This document shows positions 42,713 to 51,712 of a DNA stretch of 64,000 bases, one piece after another (position 1 is the first letter of the stretch; every line of letters starts with the position of its first letter). Both the position numbers and the translations under genes were made by a program. Origin of the DNA: Panacagrimonas sp052389915 (GTDB lineage: Bacteria; Pseudomonadota; Gammaproteobacteria; Nevskiales; Nevskiaceae); NCBI GenBank assembly GCA_052389915.1, contig JBQTHL010000022.1, positions 1 through 64,000 on the forward strand, given 5' to 3'. The notes under the pieces are model-generated. The model did not search any database. It worked only from the letters and a program-made list of their open reading frames with translations, and was not told where the DNA came from.

Positions 42713-42890
42713 GAAGTAAGGAAGTGGGCCGCTTCTGGTGCGGCTCGACGCCCGCGCACCTCGTCGTTCGTACCGGCAACGCCGGACGCTCCTGAGGAAA
42801 GATTTTTCGGCACCGCCCCGGCCGGACCCTGGCTCTGGGCTACACCAGCGCCGAATGGATTCCGATCGAAGGGGAGCGTCCCCATCCCAA

Positions 42891-44144
42891 CTACCAGCGG
42901 CGGCTGAACGTGATGTACAGCGCCGCGGCGGCCCAGCGCTCCGAAGAGGCTCCGGTCAGCGGATTCTCGTAGCGGTCCTTCTCCGACGGCTGGTACGCGG
43001 CGGAAACACTGAGCAGCCAGAGCGGGCTCAACTGGTGCGCGAAGCCGCCGGTGATCGTGGATTCGGCGTTGATGGCCAGGGTCAGGTTGAGGTCCTCAGT
43101 GGACGTCGGGTCGCGAGCATAGCTGTACCCCGCGCGCAACTCGGTGGCGGGAGTCCACTGGTAGATCGTGCCGGTGGAGAACAGCGTGTGGTCACGCCAG
43201 TTCAGGGGCGCTGCCGGGGGATCGAAGACCGGTTTCGCGGACGGATCGTCCGGGTTGGTGGCTCGCAGCCGCGTCGATTTCAGGGCGGACGACCAATCCA
43301 CCCAGGTGGCGTCCGCCACCACCGCCCAGCGCGGATTGACCCGGTACAGCACGCCTACGCCGAAGTCCTGCGCAAAGGAGAGGCCGGTCTGCTCCGCGTC
43401 GCGATAGCGAACGAAGCCTCCGCCCGTTCCCGTGTTGTTGACCGTCACGCTGCCGCCTTCGAGACGGATGGGCGCCTTGCTCGTGTACGCCGCGCCAATC
43501 ACCCAGTCCGGCGAGGGCCGGAATTGCACGCCCACTTTCGCGTTGACCGACACGCCGCTGAGACCGTCCGCACGAAAGCCCTGGAACTCCGGCGTCGAGG
43601 TATTGGGAAAAAATTTCTGGCGCGAGGTGGAGTACAGCACGCCCAGCGCGCCGCCCACGCTCCATCGGTCGTTGAGCTGCCACGCGATCGCCGGCGCAAC
43701 CTTGAACGAGCCGGCCAGGCCGGAGATTTCGTCGTGTGTCTCGGTGAAGGGCGTGATGAGGTCCTTGTAGACCAGTCCCGCTCCACCCTGCGCGAACAAG
43801 CCCAGTCCCACGACGACGTTCGTGCCCGCCAGCCGCCGCGCGTAGCCACCGCCGGCTGCAACGCCGAAAGTGTTGTTCGGCGCCGCGTCGTTGCCCAGCT
43901 CGTCGGTGTGCCGGTTGCCGGTGTAGGCATAGGGTTCGATCAGCACGTCGAACATCTGGGTCTTGATTTGGGTCAACCCTGCCGGGTTGGTGTTGATGGC
44001 CGAGGTGTCGCGCGCCAGGCCCAGATCGGCGCTGGCCAGGGCCGCGGACTCGGCGCCGTAGCCGATATCGTTCAACCCGTTACCGGCGCGGACTCCGCAC
44101 GTCGCCAGCACCAGGCTCAGCGCGACAAACCTGCCGCGGATCAC
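42891..44144 (-). CDS. Outer-membrane FadL/TodX-type hydrophobic compound transporter
   Basis: 417 residues. A short signal peptide (FVALSLVLATCGVRA) is followed by GNGLNDIGYG and INTNPAGL, the NPA motif of FadL family proteins, and then a series of amphipathic strands ending in the aromatic residue Trp. FadL-type barrels admit long-chain fatty acids or aromatic hydrocarbons by lateral diffusion. The GTG start at 44144 overlaps the TetR stop (GTGA), so porin and regulator form one unit. Gene expression is probably controlled through the TAAGG palindromes upstream. Confidence 0.9.
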   Translation of the reverse strand: MIRGRFVALSLVLATCGVRAGNGLNDIGYGAESAALASADLGLARDTSAINTNPAGLTQIKTQMFDVLIEPYAYTGNRHTDELGNDAAPNNTFGVAAGGGYARRLAGTNVVVGLGLFAQGGAGLVYKDLITPFTETHDEISGLAGSFKVAPAIAWQLNDRWSVGGALGVLYSTSRQKFFPNTSTPEFQGFRADGLSGVSVNAKVGVQFRPSPDWVIGAAYTSKAPIRLEGGSVTVNNTGTGGGFVRYRDAEQTGLSFAQDFGVGVLYRVNPRWAVVADATWVDWSSALKSTRLRATNPDDPSAKPVFDPPAAPLNWRDHTLFSTGTIYQWTPATELRAGYSYARDPTSTEDLNLTLAINAESTITGGFAHQLSPLWLLSVSAAYQPSEKDRYENPLTGASSERWAAAALYITFSRRW

Positions 44145-44896
44145 TTCGCACTCCGGCTGCGCGCGGTCGATTTGCGCTTGCCGGTGCTCCTGAGCAGGGC
44201 CTCTTCGGACGCGGCCGAGACCGGTGCGTTGGACAGCGCAACCAGGCAATCCTCCAGGTTGCGGATCAGCAGTTCCGTGTCGGCGGCGGGGCCTTTATCG
44301 CCCGCGTCCAGCGCACGCGACTGATCCGCCAGGCCGTTGAGAATCAGGCTGACCGCGAACCGCACGCGCTGCTGCGCCACCGGTTCCGGCAGATGTTGTG
44401 TCAAGCGGCGTCGCGCGGCCGTCACCCGTTCGAAGGCTCCCAGATCCAGCAGATCGACCTGCAGGCCGTTGAGCACCGCGGCATAGGACGCGGACAGTTC
44501 GGCGGCAATGCGGATGTATTCGCGTCCGCCGTCGCCATCGAACAACTTCTCCGCCATCGGATACAACAGCGCGCGGACAAGACTGGTGACGCTGCCGTCT
44601 CCCTTAGCGTCCATCTCGTCCAGCAACTGGTCGCGCCGGCGGATCACCGCAGGCTGGTGCTTGTCCAGGATGGCCACCAGCAAACCGCGCTTGTCGCCGA
44701 AGTGGTAGTTCGCCGCGTTCTTGTTCTTCTGCCCCGCCGCGGTGTTGATTTGTTGCAGCGAAACCCGCTCGATGCCGCGCTCCGAAAACAGTTGCTCTGC
44801 CGTCTTGATGAGGCGAGAACGGGTTGCGGCACTCTGAGAAGTTAAGGCTGAATCCTTAGGAACAATAAGCTGGGCCATTGTGAAATACGAGGTCAT
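44141..44896 (-). CDS. TetR/AcrR-family regulator of the FadL unit
   Basis: 251 residues; an ATG at 44878 gives 245, and neither start has a clear ribosome site. HTH: VSLQQINTAAGQKNKNAANYHFGDKRGL. A basic C-terminal tail (GKRKSTARSRSAK) may aid DNA binding. It is followed without a gap by the FadL gene. Two TAAGG-N6-CCTTA palindromes, one upstream and one just inside the coding start, suggest autoregulation of a two-gene uptake operon. Confidence 0.9.
   Translation of the reverse strand: MTSYFTMAQLIVPKDSALTSQSAATRSRLIKTAEQLFSERGIERVSLQQINTAAGQKNKNAANYHFGDKRGLLVAILDKHQPAVIRRRDQLLDEMDAKGDGSVTSLVRALLYPMAEKLFDGDGGREYIRIAAELSASYAAVLNGLQVDLLDLGAFERVTAARRRLTQHLPEPVAQQRVRFAVSLILNGLADQSRALDAGDKGPAADTELLIRNLEDCLVALSNAPVSAASEEALLRSTGKRKSTARSRSAK
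44843..44858. promoter_or_regulatory. TAAGG-N6-CCTTA palindrome, inner copy
   Basis: TAAGGctgaatCCTTA lies in the first codons of the TetR gene at 44141. The same half-sites with the same 6-nt spacing occur at 44920, 77 bp away. The position fits a downstream operator of the repressor's own promoter. Confidence 0.55.
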
Positions 44897-44919
44897 GCGG
44901 CCGTGGGTCGCGGGATATG

Positions 44920-44935
44920 TAAGGCGAACACCTTA
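44920..44935. promoter_or_regulatory. TAAGG-N6-CCTTA palindrome, outer copy
   Basis: TAAGGcgaacaCCTTA lies 24 nt upstream of the TetR start at 44896. Toward that gene the right half-site continues into TTACATAT, a plausible -10 region. Together with the inner copy this forms a repressor-type arrangement. Confidence 0.6.
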
Positions 44936-45004
44936 ACCGTCCACGGGCCGCAAGCCAAGGCTACAGGGGTGCGCCCCGAGTTCTCCGGTGAGCCGCGAAC
45001 CCGC

Positions 45005-45661
45005 TCAGGCCCTGGCGGCCGCGGGGCTCCGCAGGTAGACGATGATGAGATTCGTCAGCTCCGCCGCGAACTGCGCCTTGCTCAATCCCGGCGGCCGGTC
45101 CAGCACGAATTGCCGGATCAGCCCCATGCCCAGGTTCTGCACGAAGAACATCTTGCGGTTCATCGTGGCATTGTCGATCGGGCCGAGTTGGCGTTCGAGG
45201 TAGAGGCGGCTGGGGTGGTAGGCGAGCGTCTCCAGCGACATCGGCCGGGTTCGCTCGCGCAGTTCGGGAACCTCGTCGCGCAGCCGCAACAGCGCGACCT
45301 GCTCGCGATCCACGTAGTCGATGATGAGGATCACGAGTTTCTTCATGCCGCTCTCCACCGGCGTGGACATGTTGGCGGTGAGCCAGTCGTGGGTCAGTCG
45401 CGCCAATCCGGCGGACGCGCTCTCGTACAGCGCGAGCGCAATCGACTGCCGATTCGGAAAGTAACGGTAGAGCGAGGCGATGTTGACCTTCGCGTGCTCG
45501 GCGATGCGGTTGGTGCTGGCGGCGGCATAGCCTTCGTTGTCGATGAGTTCCAGCATCGCGCGCTTGATGCGCTCGACGGTCTGTTCCGCCCGTGCCTGGG
45601 ACGGCCTGCGGCGGGCCGGCGCGTCCTCCCGCTCGAACAGCCTTTCGTCTTTCGGGGCCAT
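45005..45661 (-). CDS. TetR/AcrR-family regulator, divergent from TonB receptor
   Basis: 218 residues from ATG 45661, preferred because GGAG stands five bases upstream; the frame is open to 45709. HTH: AAASTNRIAEHAKVNIASLYRYFPNRQSI. The ligand domain has LIIDYVDREQVALLRLRDEVPEL. It is transcribed away from the TonB receptor gene with the operator ATAACAGACGTTAC between them, which makes it the stronger candidate for the protein that recognises the four RTAACR palindromes. Confidence 0.9.
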   Translation of the reverse strand: MAPKDERLFEREDAPARRRPSQARAEQTVERIKRAMLELIDNEGYAAASTNRIAEHAKVNIASLYRYFPNRQSIALALYESASAGLARLTHDWLTANMSTPVESGMKKLVILIIDYVDREQVALLRLRDEVPELRERTRPMSLETLAYHPSRLYLERQLGPIDNATMNRKMFFVQNLGMGLIRQFVLDRPPGLSKAQFAAELTNLIIVYLRSPAAARA

Positions 45662-45721
45662 GCGGTCTCCAAGCCAAAACAAAGTTGAAGCCAAGTCATC
45701 GCTTGGCATAGCGTAGCACTC

Positions 45722-45735
45722 ATAACAGACGTTAC
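45722..45735. promoter_or_regulatory. RTAACR-NN-YGTTAY operator, site B
   Basis: ATAACAGACGTTAC lies between the divergent TetR gene (start 45661) and the TonB receptor gene (start 45752). It is 16 nt before the receptor start and 60 nt before the TetR start, a position where one bound repressor could block both promoters. Confidence 0.7.
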
Positions 45736-45751
45736 AAACGGGAGGAAGGGA

Positions 45752-48310
45752 ATGCGCAAGTCGAAGAGATCGGGCAGGAGGCTGATCCTGCTCGCGGCCG
45801 TAGCCGCCGGGATGGGTGCTGCGCTTGCGCAGGAGCCGGTCGAAGAACAGACGGATTCATCGGCCGAAGTTCTGGACACGATTCCGGTTGACGTTCCCGC
45901 GGCCCAGCCCGAACCGGAACCCGCCGCGGAGAACACGCGCTCCGCGCTCGGCGGCGAGATCGTGGTCACTGCACAGCGGCGCGAGGAGGCGATCAACGAC
46001 GTGCCCATCGCCATCAGCGCCTTTTCCGGCGAGGCGCTGCAGGAGTTGGGCATCACCGACACGCGCGATCTGGGCAACGTGATTCCGGGACTGTCGGTGT
46101 CCAACGCGGGCTTCAACAAGCCGGTCTACACCTTGCGCGGAATCGGCTTCAACGAAACCAGCCAGACCGCGAGTTCCACCGTCGGCGTCTACATCGACGA
46201 ACTGAATTTCCCTTTCGACGTGATGACCAAGGGCGCGAACCTCGACATCGAGAGAGTCGAAGTTCTGAAGGGTCCGCAGGGCACGCTCTACGGGCGCAAC
46301 ACGACCGGTGGCGCGGTGAACTACGTTGCCCGCAAGCCCGACAGCGTGTTCGAGGCTGGCGGCACCGCGAGCTACAGCCGCTTCCAGACGACGGACGTGG
46401 AGGGTTTCGTCAGCGGCGCACTCACGGACACCGTCAACGCCAGGTTCGCGGTGCGCGATATCCGCTCGCAGGAAGGCTGGCAATACAGCCTGACCCGGCC
46501 CGACGACGAACTGGGCAAGATCGACAAGCAGTCGGCGCGCCTGATCGTGGACTGGAACGCCAGCGAGAACCTGCCCATCCGCTTCATGCTCCAGGGCTGG
46601 CGAGATCACAGCGAGCCGCAGGTGCCGCAGGCCATCGGTATCGACGCTCAGAATCCCATTCTCGGAAATCTCGGACTGCATCCCGATGTACGAAACCATC
46701 CGCTGGTGCCGCGAAACACGGATGACAATCGCGTTGCCGACTGGCCTACGGAATTTCCGTGGGAGCTGAAGGACTCGTTCTACATGGGCTCGGTACGCGC
46801 CGACTGGGCCATCGACGATACGCGCACGCTCACCTTGCAGGGCGCCTACCAGGATTATCTGTCCGACAACAGCCTGCTGCCACAGAACGGCCTCTCGGTC
46901 ATCAACGTAGAGAACCGCCTCTACGCACACACAACTGCTTACAACCTCGAAGCGCGTCTCGCAGGCACTTGGCTGGAGGACGGTAAGTGGCAGCTAGGTT
47001 TGTTTCACAGCTCCGACCACGTGCGCGAAGATCTGGAGTTCTTTACCGACACCAACAGCGCGGTGTTCATCGTGCCGGGACCGGGGGTGTCGCCGGAAGC
47101 GCGTGAGGCCTATGAAGCGTTTTTGACGCAGCTCGGGCTGGGCGCGCTGTCTGGCTTGCCGATTTTGCCGGGTGATCCGCTCGTGACCGACGCCATCACC
47201 GTGCTCGCCGACCAGGTGGCCGATACCTACGCCGTCTTCGGCAACCTCGACATCCCGGTCACCGATACGCTCAAGACCACGCTCGGTCTGCGCTATACCA
47301 ACGAGGTGCGCGACTACACCGGCTGTTCCGCCGACAGCCCCGAGCGCACCAAGGGGATAGGTTTTGCGCCCGTCATCATTGCGATCCAGTTGGCCGGCCC
47401 GGTGCTGAACCCTGGCAGCCGGATTCCCACCGTGTTCGCCAAGCCTGGCGAGTGCTTCACCGTCGATCCCGAAACCAACAACGCCGGCGCCTACAGCGGC
47501 AAGCTCGACGAGGACAATGTCTCCGGGCGCGCGGCCCTGGACTGGAAGCCCGACGACGACACCTTGCTGTACGTCTCCTACAGTCGCGGCTTCAAATCCG
47601 GCAGCTTCCCGGCGATCAGCGCGTCCAACTCAGGTCAGCTCGAGCCGGTCACGCAGGAGCAGCTCGACGCGATCGAGACGGGGGGCAAGCTGACCCTGTT
47701 CGACCGCGACGTGCAGTTGAACTACGCACTGTTCTATTACGACTACAAGGACAAGCAACTGCTCAACCGGGTGGTCGATCCGCTGTTCGGCCCGCTGCCG
47801 ATTCTGAAGAACGCGCCGAAGTCTGAAGTGCTGGGCGCGGAACTGGAGCTGCAAGTCAGCCCTCTGAGCGGCCTGTTCCTTTCCGCGTCCGCCTCCTACC
47901 TCAAGACCGAGGTCAAGGAGTTCGTCGGCATAGACGAGGCGGGAGACGAGCGCGACTTCGCCGGCAACGCTTTCAACTTCACGCCTGAGTTCTCGTACGC
48001 GCTGCTGGCCAACTATGTTTTTGCGGTCAGCCAGTCGCTGGATATGACGGTGGGCGCGGACTACAACCACAAGGGCAGCACCAACTCGGTTCTCGGCGGC
48101 GATGACTTCTTCGAGCACGACGCCTATGGCGTCACCAATCTGCGGCTGGGTGTAGGACGCAACGACGGCGTCTGGGAAGTGACCGCCTGGGGTCGCAACA
48201 TCTTCGACGAGTTTTACACCGTGAGCGTGTTCGACCCGGGCGACGCGATCTCGCGCTACACCGGCATGACGAGAACCTACGGACTCAGCCTTGCGCTGAG
48301 GTTCGACTGA
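45752..48310 (+). CDS. TonB-dependent outer-membrane receptor
   Basis: 852 residues. A signal peptide (KSKRSGRRLILLAAVAAG, ending at ALAQ) and an acidic, Pro-rich stretch precede the plug: EIVVTAQRREEAINDVPIAI, then LRGIGFNE and VEVLKGPQGTLYGRNTTGG. The barrel ends in the aromatic LALRFD typical of the last strand. GGAGGAAGGG is the ribosome site. Such receptors import siderophores, sugars, steroids or aromatic compounds; with no iron genes nearby, uptake of the catabolic substrate is a likely role. A second receptor (61390) shares the AQRREE plug start and an operator of the same kind. Confidence 0.93.
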   Translation: MRKSKRSGRRLILLAAVAAGMGAALAQEPVEEQTDSSAEVLDTIPVDVPAAQPEPEPAAENTRSALGGEIVVTAQRREEAINDVPIAISAFSGEALQELGITDTRDLGNVIPGLSVSNAGFNKPVYTLRGIGFNETSQTASSTVGVYIDELNFPFDVMTKGANLDIERVEVLKGPQGTLYGRNTTGGAVNYVARKPDSVFEAGGTASYSRFQTTDVEGFVSGALTDTVNARFAVRDIRSQEGWQYSLTRPDDELGKIDKQSARLIVDWNASENLPIRFMLQGWRDHSEPQVPQAIGIDAQNPILGNLGLHPDVRNHPLVPRNTDDNRVADWPTEFPWELKDSFYMGSVRADWAIDDTRTLTLQGAYQDYLSDNSLLPQNGLSVINVENRLYAHTTAYNLEARLAGTWLEDGKWQLGLFHSSDHVREDLEFFTDTNSAVFIVPGPGVSPEAREAYEAFLTQLGLGALSGLPILPGDPLVTDAITVLADQVADTYAVFGNLDIPVTDTLKTTLGLRYTNEVRDYTGCSADSPERTKGIGFAPVIIAIQLAGPVLNPGSRIPTVFAKPGECFTVDPETNNAGAYSGKLDEDNVSGRAALDWKPDDDTLLYVSYSRGFKSGSFPAISASNSGQLEPVTQEQLDAIETGGKLTLFDRDVQLNYALFYYDYKDKQLLNRVVDPLFGPLPILKNAPKSEVLGAELELQVSPLSGLFLSASASYLKTEVKEFVGIDEAGDERDFAGNAFNFTPEFSYALLANYVFAVSQSLDMTVGADYNHKGSTNSVLGGDDFFEHDAYGVTNLRLGVGRNDGVWEVTAWGRNIFDEFYTVSVFDPGDAISRYTGMTRTYGLSLALRFD

Positions 48311-48369
48311 TTGCGAGTGGCCTTCGAGTTGAAGGTGTTGGGCTGTCGCATTCACCGAAAAAACATATG

Positions 48370-48466
48370 CGTCATGCCCGCGAAGGCGGGCATCCAGTTT
48401 TCGCCCGCAACCCCAAACGCCGTTGGGGCAGAAGGGACTGGATTCCCGCCCTCGTGGGAAGGACAG
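48370..48466. repeat. Inverted-repeat intergenic element, copy 3 of 4
   Basis: The element opens with cgtcatgcccgcgaaggcgg and closes with ggattcccgccctcgtggga in inverse orientation. It occupies the 210-bp gap between the TonB receptor and the next membrane-protein gene and has no gene. Confidence 0.7.
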
Positions 48467-48520
48467 TTTTGAATTGTTTTGCCTTGACTCAATTACGTAA
48501 GTCTCAATAGGAAACATCCC

Positions 48521-49207
48521 TTGAACAAGAACACGCAACTACTCTGCGCTCACAGCGGCATCGCCTTTGCCGTGCTGCTGAGCATCGGCATCTTCGGCAT
48601 CGCCGGCTGGATGCCGCTGGTCGATCCCAGCGCGGACGCGGCCAACATCTCGCAGATGTTCCAGGACAACCAGACGCGCATTCGTATCGGCGCTACGGTG
48701 ATGGCGCTGGGCTCGGTGCTCTGGTGGTCGTTTGCGGCGGCCATCAAGATGCAGATGCAAAGAATCGAAGGCGCGATCCATCCCTTGAGTACCGTGCAGA
48801 TGGCGGCATCGACCGGCGGCCTCATCGCGCTGATCATTCCCGCATATATCTGGCTCGCGTTGGCCTATCGCCCGGAGCAGGTTTCGCCGGAGACCCTGCA
48901 GCTCGTGAACGATTTCGCCTGGCTCACCTTCATCGGCATGTTCCCGCCGGGGCTACTGCAGAACGTTGCTCTCGGCATCTGCATCCTGTCGGACAAGAGC
49001 GCGAAGCCGGTCTATCCCCGCTGGCTGGCGTACGTCTGCTTCTGGGCCGCGACCGGTTTTCTGCCCACCGCGCTGCTGCCGTTCTTCCACGACGGACCGT
49101 TCGCGTGGAACGGTCTGATCGGCTTCTGGATACCGGCGCTCGCGTTCTTCGGCTGGATCGTCGTCACCTGGTGGGCTACCGTCCGCGCCATCAAGCAGCA
49201 GGCTTGA
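48521..49207 (+). CDS. Four-helix membrane protein, function unknown
   Basis: 228 residues starting at TTG 48521 with AGGA eight bases upstream. Hydrophobic segments lie near residues 9-32, 57-75, 95-115 and 165-220 (the last two helices), with an amphipathic loop EQVSPETLQLVNDFAWL. I do not recognise a named family. It precedes an SDR gene by 20 nt and follows the TonB receptor, so it probably belongs to the same uptake or degradation unit. Confidence 0.72.
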   Translation: MNKNTQLLCAHSGIAFAVLLSIGIFGIAGWMPLVDPSADAANISQMFQDNQTRIRIGATVMALGSVLWWSFAAAIKMQMQRIEGAIHPLSTVQMAASTGGLIALIIPAYIWLALAYRPEQVSPETLQLVNDFAWLTFIGMFPPGLLQNVALGICILSDKSAKPVYPRWLAYVCFWAATGFLPTALLPFFHDGPFAWNGLIGFWIPALAFFGWIVVTWWATVRAIKQQA

Positions 49208-49227
49208 ATCATTTTGGGGAGACGTGA

Positions 49228-50019
49228 GTGAAGGGCATGCGACTGCAGGACAAGGTCATCATCGTCACCGGCAGCGCCACCGGCATCGGTGCGGCCTGCG
49301 TGCGGCGGCTCGTTGAAGAGGGTGCGCGAGTCGTCGCCACGGACATCGTGGTCGACAAGGGCGAGGCCCTCGCCGCCCAGCTGCGCGGAAACGGCGCGAG
49401 TGTCCTGTTCCTGGCGGGTGACGCGTCCAGCGTCGAGCATATCGAGGCGCTGGTGAAGCTCGCAGTGGATACGCATGGCCGTATCGACGGCTGTGTCTGC
49501 GCCGCGGGCATCGCGCCGAACGATGATTTCCTCACCCTGCCGCTCGAACGCTTCGAGCGCGTCCTCGCGATCAACCTGACCGGCCCCTTCCTGCTTGGCC
49601 AGGCCGTCGCGCGCGAGATGGTCAAGACCGGTGGCGGCGTCATCGTGAACGTGACTTCGACGAGCGCGCGCCTCGGCGGACCGCAGCAGGCGGCCTATTG
49701 CGCGAGCAAGGGCGGGCTGGACGGGCTGACGCGCGCCATGGCCGTCGGCCTCGCGCCGCACGGTATCCGCGTGAACGCGCTGGCTCCCGGGCCGACGCGC
49801 ACGGCGTTGGCGGATGCGGTCTGGGACCGTGACGACATCATCCTGCCGATCATTTCGCGCACGCCAATGGGCCGGTTTGCCGATCCTTCGGAGCAGGCCT
49901 CGGTCGCCGCGTTCCTGCTGTCGGACGACGCCAGTTTCATGACCGGCGAGACGGTTTACGTCGACGGCGGTCGGACTGCCCTGAACTACACCATTCCCGT
50001 CAAGCCGGGCCAGCGCTGA
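49228..50019 (+). CDS. Short-chain dehydrogenase/reductase
   Basis: 263 residues with TGSATGIGAA (cofactor), the NNAG position reading CAAGIAP, Ser in NVTSTSARLGG and the catalytic YCASK. It starts at GTG 49228 with GGGGAG upstream. It resembles 3-oxoacyl or hydroxy-acid/steroid dehydrogenases; the substrate is unknown. It is the last gene before the operator at 50065. Confidence 0.9.
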   Translation: MKGMRLQDKVIIVTGSATGIGAACVRRLVEEGARVVATDIVVDKGEALAAQLRGNGASVLFLAGDASSVEHIEALVKLAVDTHGRIDGCVCAAGIAPNDDFLTLPLERFERVLAINLTGPFLLGQAVAREMVKTGGGVIVNVTSTSARLGGPQQAAYCASKGGLDGLTRAMAVGLAPHGIRVNALAPGPTRTALADAVWDRDDIILPIISRTPMGRFADPSEQASVAAFLLSDDASFMTGETVYVDGGRTALNYTIPVKPGQR

Positions 50020-50064
50020 GCACAAGACCCGGTCTGCTTTTCAAGCGTCCTGCCGCGAGCTAAT

Positions 50065-50078
50065 ATAACGGACGTTAT
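50065..50078. promoter_or_regulatory. RTAACR-NN-YGTTAY operator, site C
   Basis: ATAACGGACGTTAT is the best copy; with one flanking base pair (T...A) it is palindromic over 16 bp except the centre. It lies 24 nt upstream of the first crotonase gene and runs on into TATACA, a -10-like hexamer. It heads the operon 50103-59825. Confidence 0.75.
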
Positions 50079-50102
50079 ACAACGCGCCCGCCAGGCTCCC
50101 GC

Positions 50103-50897
50103 ATGACCGCAGAATTCAAGACGCTCCGTTACGAGGCCCGCGACGGCATCGTGCGCATCACGCTGAGCCGCCCCGCGCTGCTCAACCGCATGGACCTCGA
50201 AGCGCACGAGGAATTCGAGGACGCACTGCTCGCCGTGCACCGCGACCCGACGGCGCGCGTGGTGCTGATTGCCGCCGAGGGCAAGCATTTCTCGGCCGGC
50301 GGTGATCTGGCCGAAGTGGATCGCCTGCGTACCGACCCGGCTCGCCGCCGCCGCATGTTTCATGATGCACGCGAACTGGCGCATGGCCTGATTTCCATCG
50401 AGATTCCGGTGATTGCTGCGGTCCAGGGCGATGCGGCTGGCCTGGGCGCGACCATCGCCGTGCTCTGCGACATCGTGGTGGTGGCGAAGAACAGCGGCTT
50501 GACCGATCCACATGTCGCCATCGGCCTGGCCGCGGGTGACGGCGGCTGCGTCGGCTGGCCGCTCGCAATGGGCCTCACCCGCGCGAAGCGCTTCCTGCTC
50601 ACAGGGGACCGTATCGACGGTGAGCGTGCCTACCAGTTCGGCCTCGCGACGGACCTGGTCGAGAGTGCGGAAGAAATCCTGCCGATTGCCGAGAAGCTCG
50701 CGCTGAAGATTTCACGCCTTGCGCCGCTCGCGGTGCGCGGCACCAAGCGCGCGCTCATCACCTATGCGCAGCGTGCAATGGCCGATACGTTCGAGAGCGC
50801 GCTCGCGGCCGAGGAACTATGCATGGTGTCCGACGATGCTCGCGAAGCCGTCGAAGCGTTTACGCAGAAGCGCAAACCCGTTTACCGCGGAGTCTGA
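50103..50897 (+). CDS. Enoyl-CoA hydratase/isomerase (crotonase) family protein, atypical active site
   Basis: 264 residues. The oxyanion-hole motif GKHFSAGGDLAEV is present. The two Glu used by classical hydratases are missing: the first position lies in GLGATIAVLCD (Thr for Glu) and the second in LTDPHVAIGLAAGDGG (His for Glu). It therefore may be an isomerase, thioesterase or lyase of the same fold rather than a hydratase. It is first in a long plus operon, 3 nt before a second crotonase. Confidence 0.86.
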   Translation: MTAEFKTLRYEARDGIVRITLSRPALLNRMDLEAHEEFEDALLAVHRDPTARVVLIAAEGKHFSAGGDLAEVDRLRTDPARRRRMFHDARELAHGLISIEIPVIAAVQGDAAGLGATIAVLCDIVVVAKNSGLTDPHVAIGLAAGDGGCVGWPLAMGLTRAKRFLLTGDRIDGERAYQFGLATDLVESAEEILPIAEKLALKISRLAPLAVRGTKRALITYAQRAMADTFESALAAEELCMVSDDAREAVEAFTQKRKPVYRGV

Positions 50898-50900
50898 GTC

Positions 50901-51698
50901 ATGTCCGACGTTCTCTTTGAGTGCCAGGACGGCGCGCTGATCATCACGCTGAACCGTCCCGAGGCCCGCAATGCGGTGACGCGGGACATGAATAAGGCGA
51001 TGTACGAGGCGCTGCAATCCGTGGAGCACGACGCCTCGATCCGCGTCGTACTGCTGCGCGGCGCGGGCGATCACTTCATGGCTGGCGGCGATGTGAAAGC
51101 TTTCGGCGAGGTGCTGGACCTATCGCCTGAAGAACGCGGCAGCCAGTTCGAAGGCCGTGTCCACGCAGTGACGCCGATGATGTTGTTGCTGGAACGCATG
51201 CCGCAGATCTTCGTCTGCGCGGTGAAGGGCGCGTGCGCCGGCATGGGCGTGTCTTGGGTGGCAGCCGCTGACCTGGCGATTGCGTCGCGCAGCGCGTTCT
51301 TCGTCCAGTCGCAGATCAAGCTCGGCATCATTCCCGACGGCGGCGGTACTTATTGGCCGGCGCGAGCGGTGGGTCTGAAGCGCGCGAAGGAAATCGCGCT
51401 GCTCGGTGATCGCTTCTCGGCCGAGGATGCGGAGCGCTGGGGCCTGATCAATCGCGTGGTCGATGACGCCGGATTCGACGCCGCGGTGGACGGGTTGGTG
51501 CACAAGCTGAGTGCGGGGCCGGGTCGCGCGATGGGGATCACCAAGCAACTGGTCAACGGCGCGCTCGCGAACGGGTACGCCGCGCAGCTTGCGCAGGAGG
51601 CCGTCGGCGTCGCCACGACCACCAGCCACGCTGATTTTGCCGAGGGCGTGCGTGCATTCATCGAGAAGCGCGCGCCACAATTCGGCTCCAAATCTTAG
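50901..51698 (+). CDS. Enoyl-CoA hydratase/isomerase family protein (PaaG-like active site)
   Basis: 265 residues. GDHFMAGGDVKAFGE forms the oxyanion hole. The catalytic region is VQSQIKLGIIPDGGGTYWPARA, where the Asp after the IP is the acid used by PaaG-type ring-opening isomerases and some dienoyl isomerases. The first Glu of classical hydratases is absent (GMGVSWVAAAD). A role in CoA-bound ring opening or double-bond shift is therefore more probable than simple hydration. Confidence 0.87.
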   Translation: MSDVLFECQDGALIITLNRPEARNAVTRDMNKAMYEALQSVEHDASIRVVLLRGAGDHFMAGGDVKAFGEVLDLSPEERGSQFEGRVHAVTPMMLLLERMPQIFVCAVKGACAGMGVSWVAAADLAIASRSAFFVQSQIKLGIIPDGGGTYWPARAVGLKRAKEIALLGDRFSAEDAERWGLINRVVDDAGFDAAVDGLVHKLSAGPGRAMGITKQLVNGALANGYAAQLAQEAVGVATTTSHADFAEGVRAFIEKRAPQFGSKS

Positions 51699-51712
51699 CT
51701 CCCAGACTTTTC

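Noticed and set aside
42713..42890. Plus-strand stretch that can be read as a plausible peptide (GYTSAEWIPIEGERPHPN)
   Set aside because: It has no start, runs into the antisense of the FadL gene, and no family is recognised. A gene remnant is possible but unsupported.
45691..45706. CCAAG-N6-CTTGG inverted repeat next to operator site B
   Set aside because: It occurs once in the places examined and could be a leader hairpin. It is not assigned to a regulator.
48485..48509. TTGACT...AGTCTCAA imperfect inverted repeat before the TTG-start membrane gene
   Set aside because: The arms match poorly and no second copy was found, so it is not reported as an operator.
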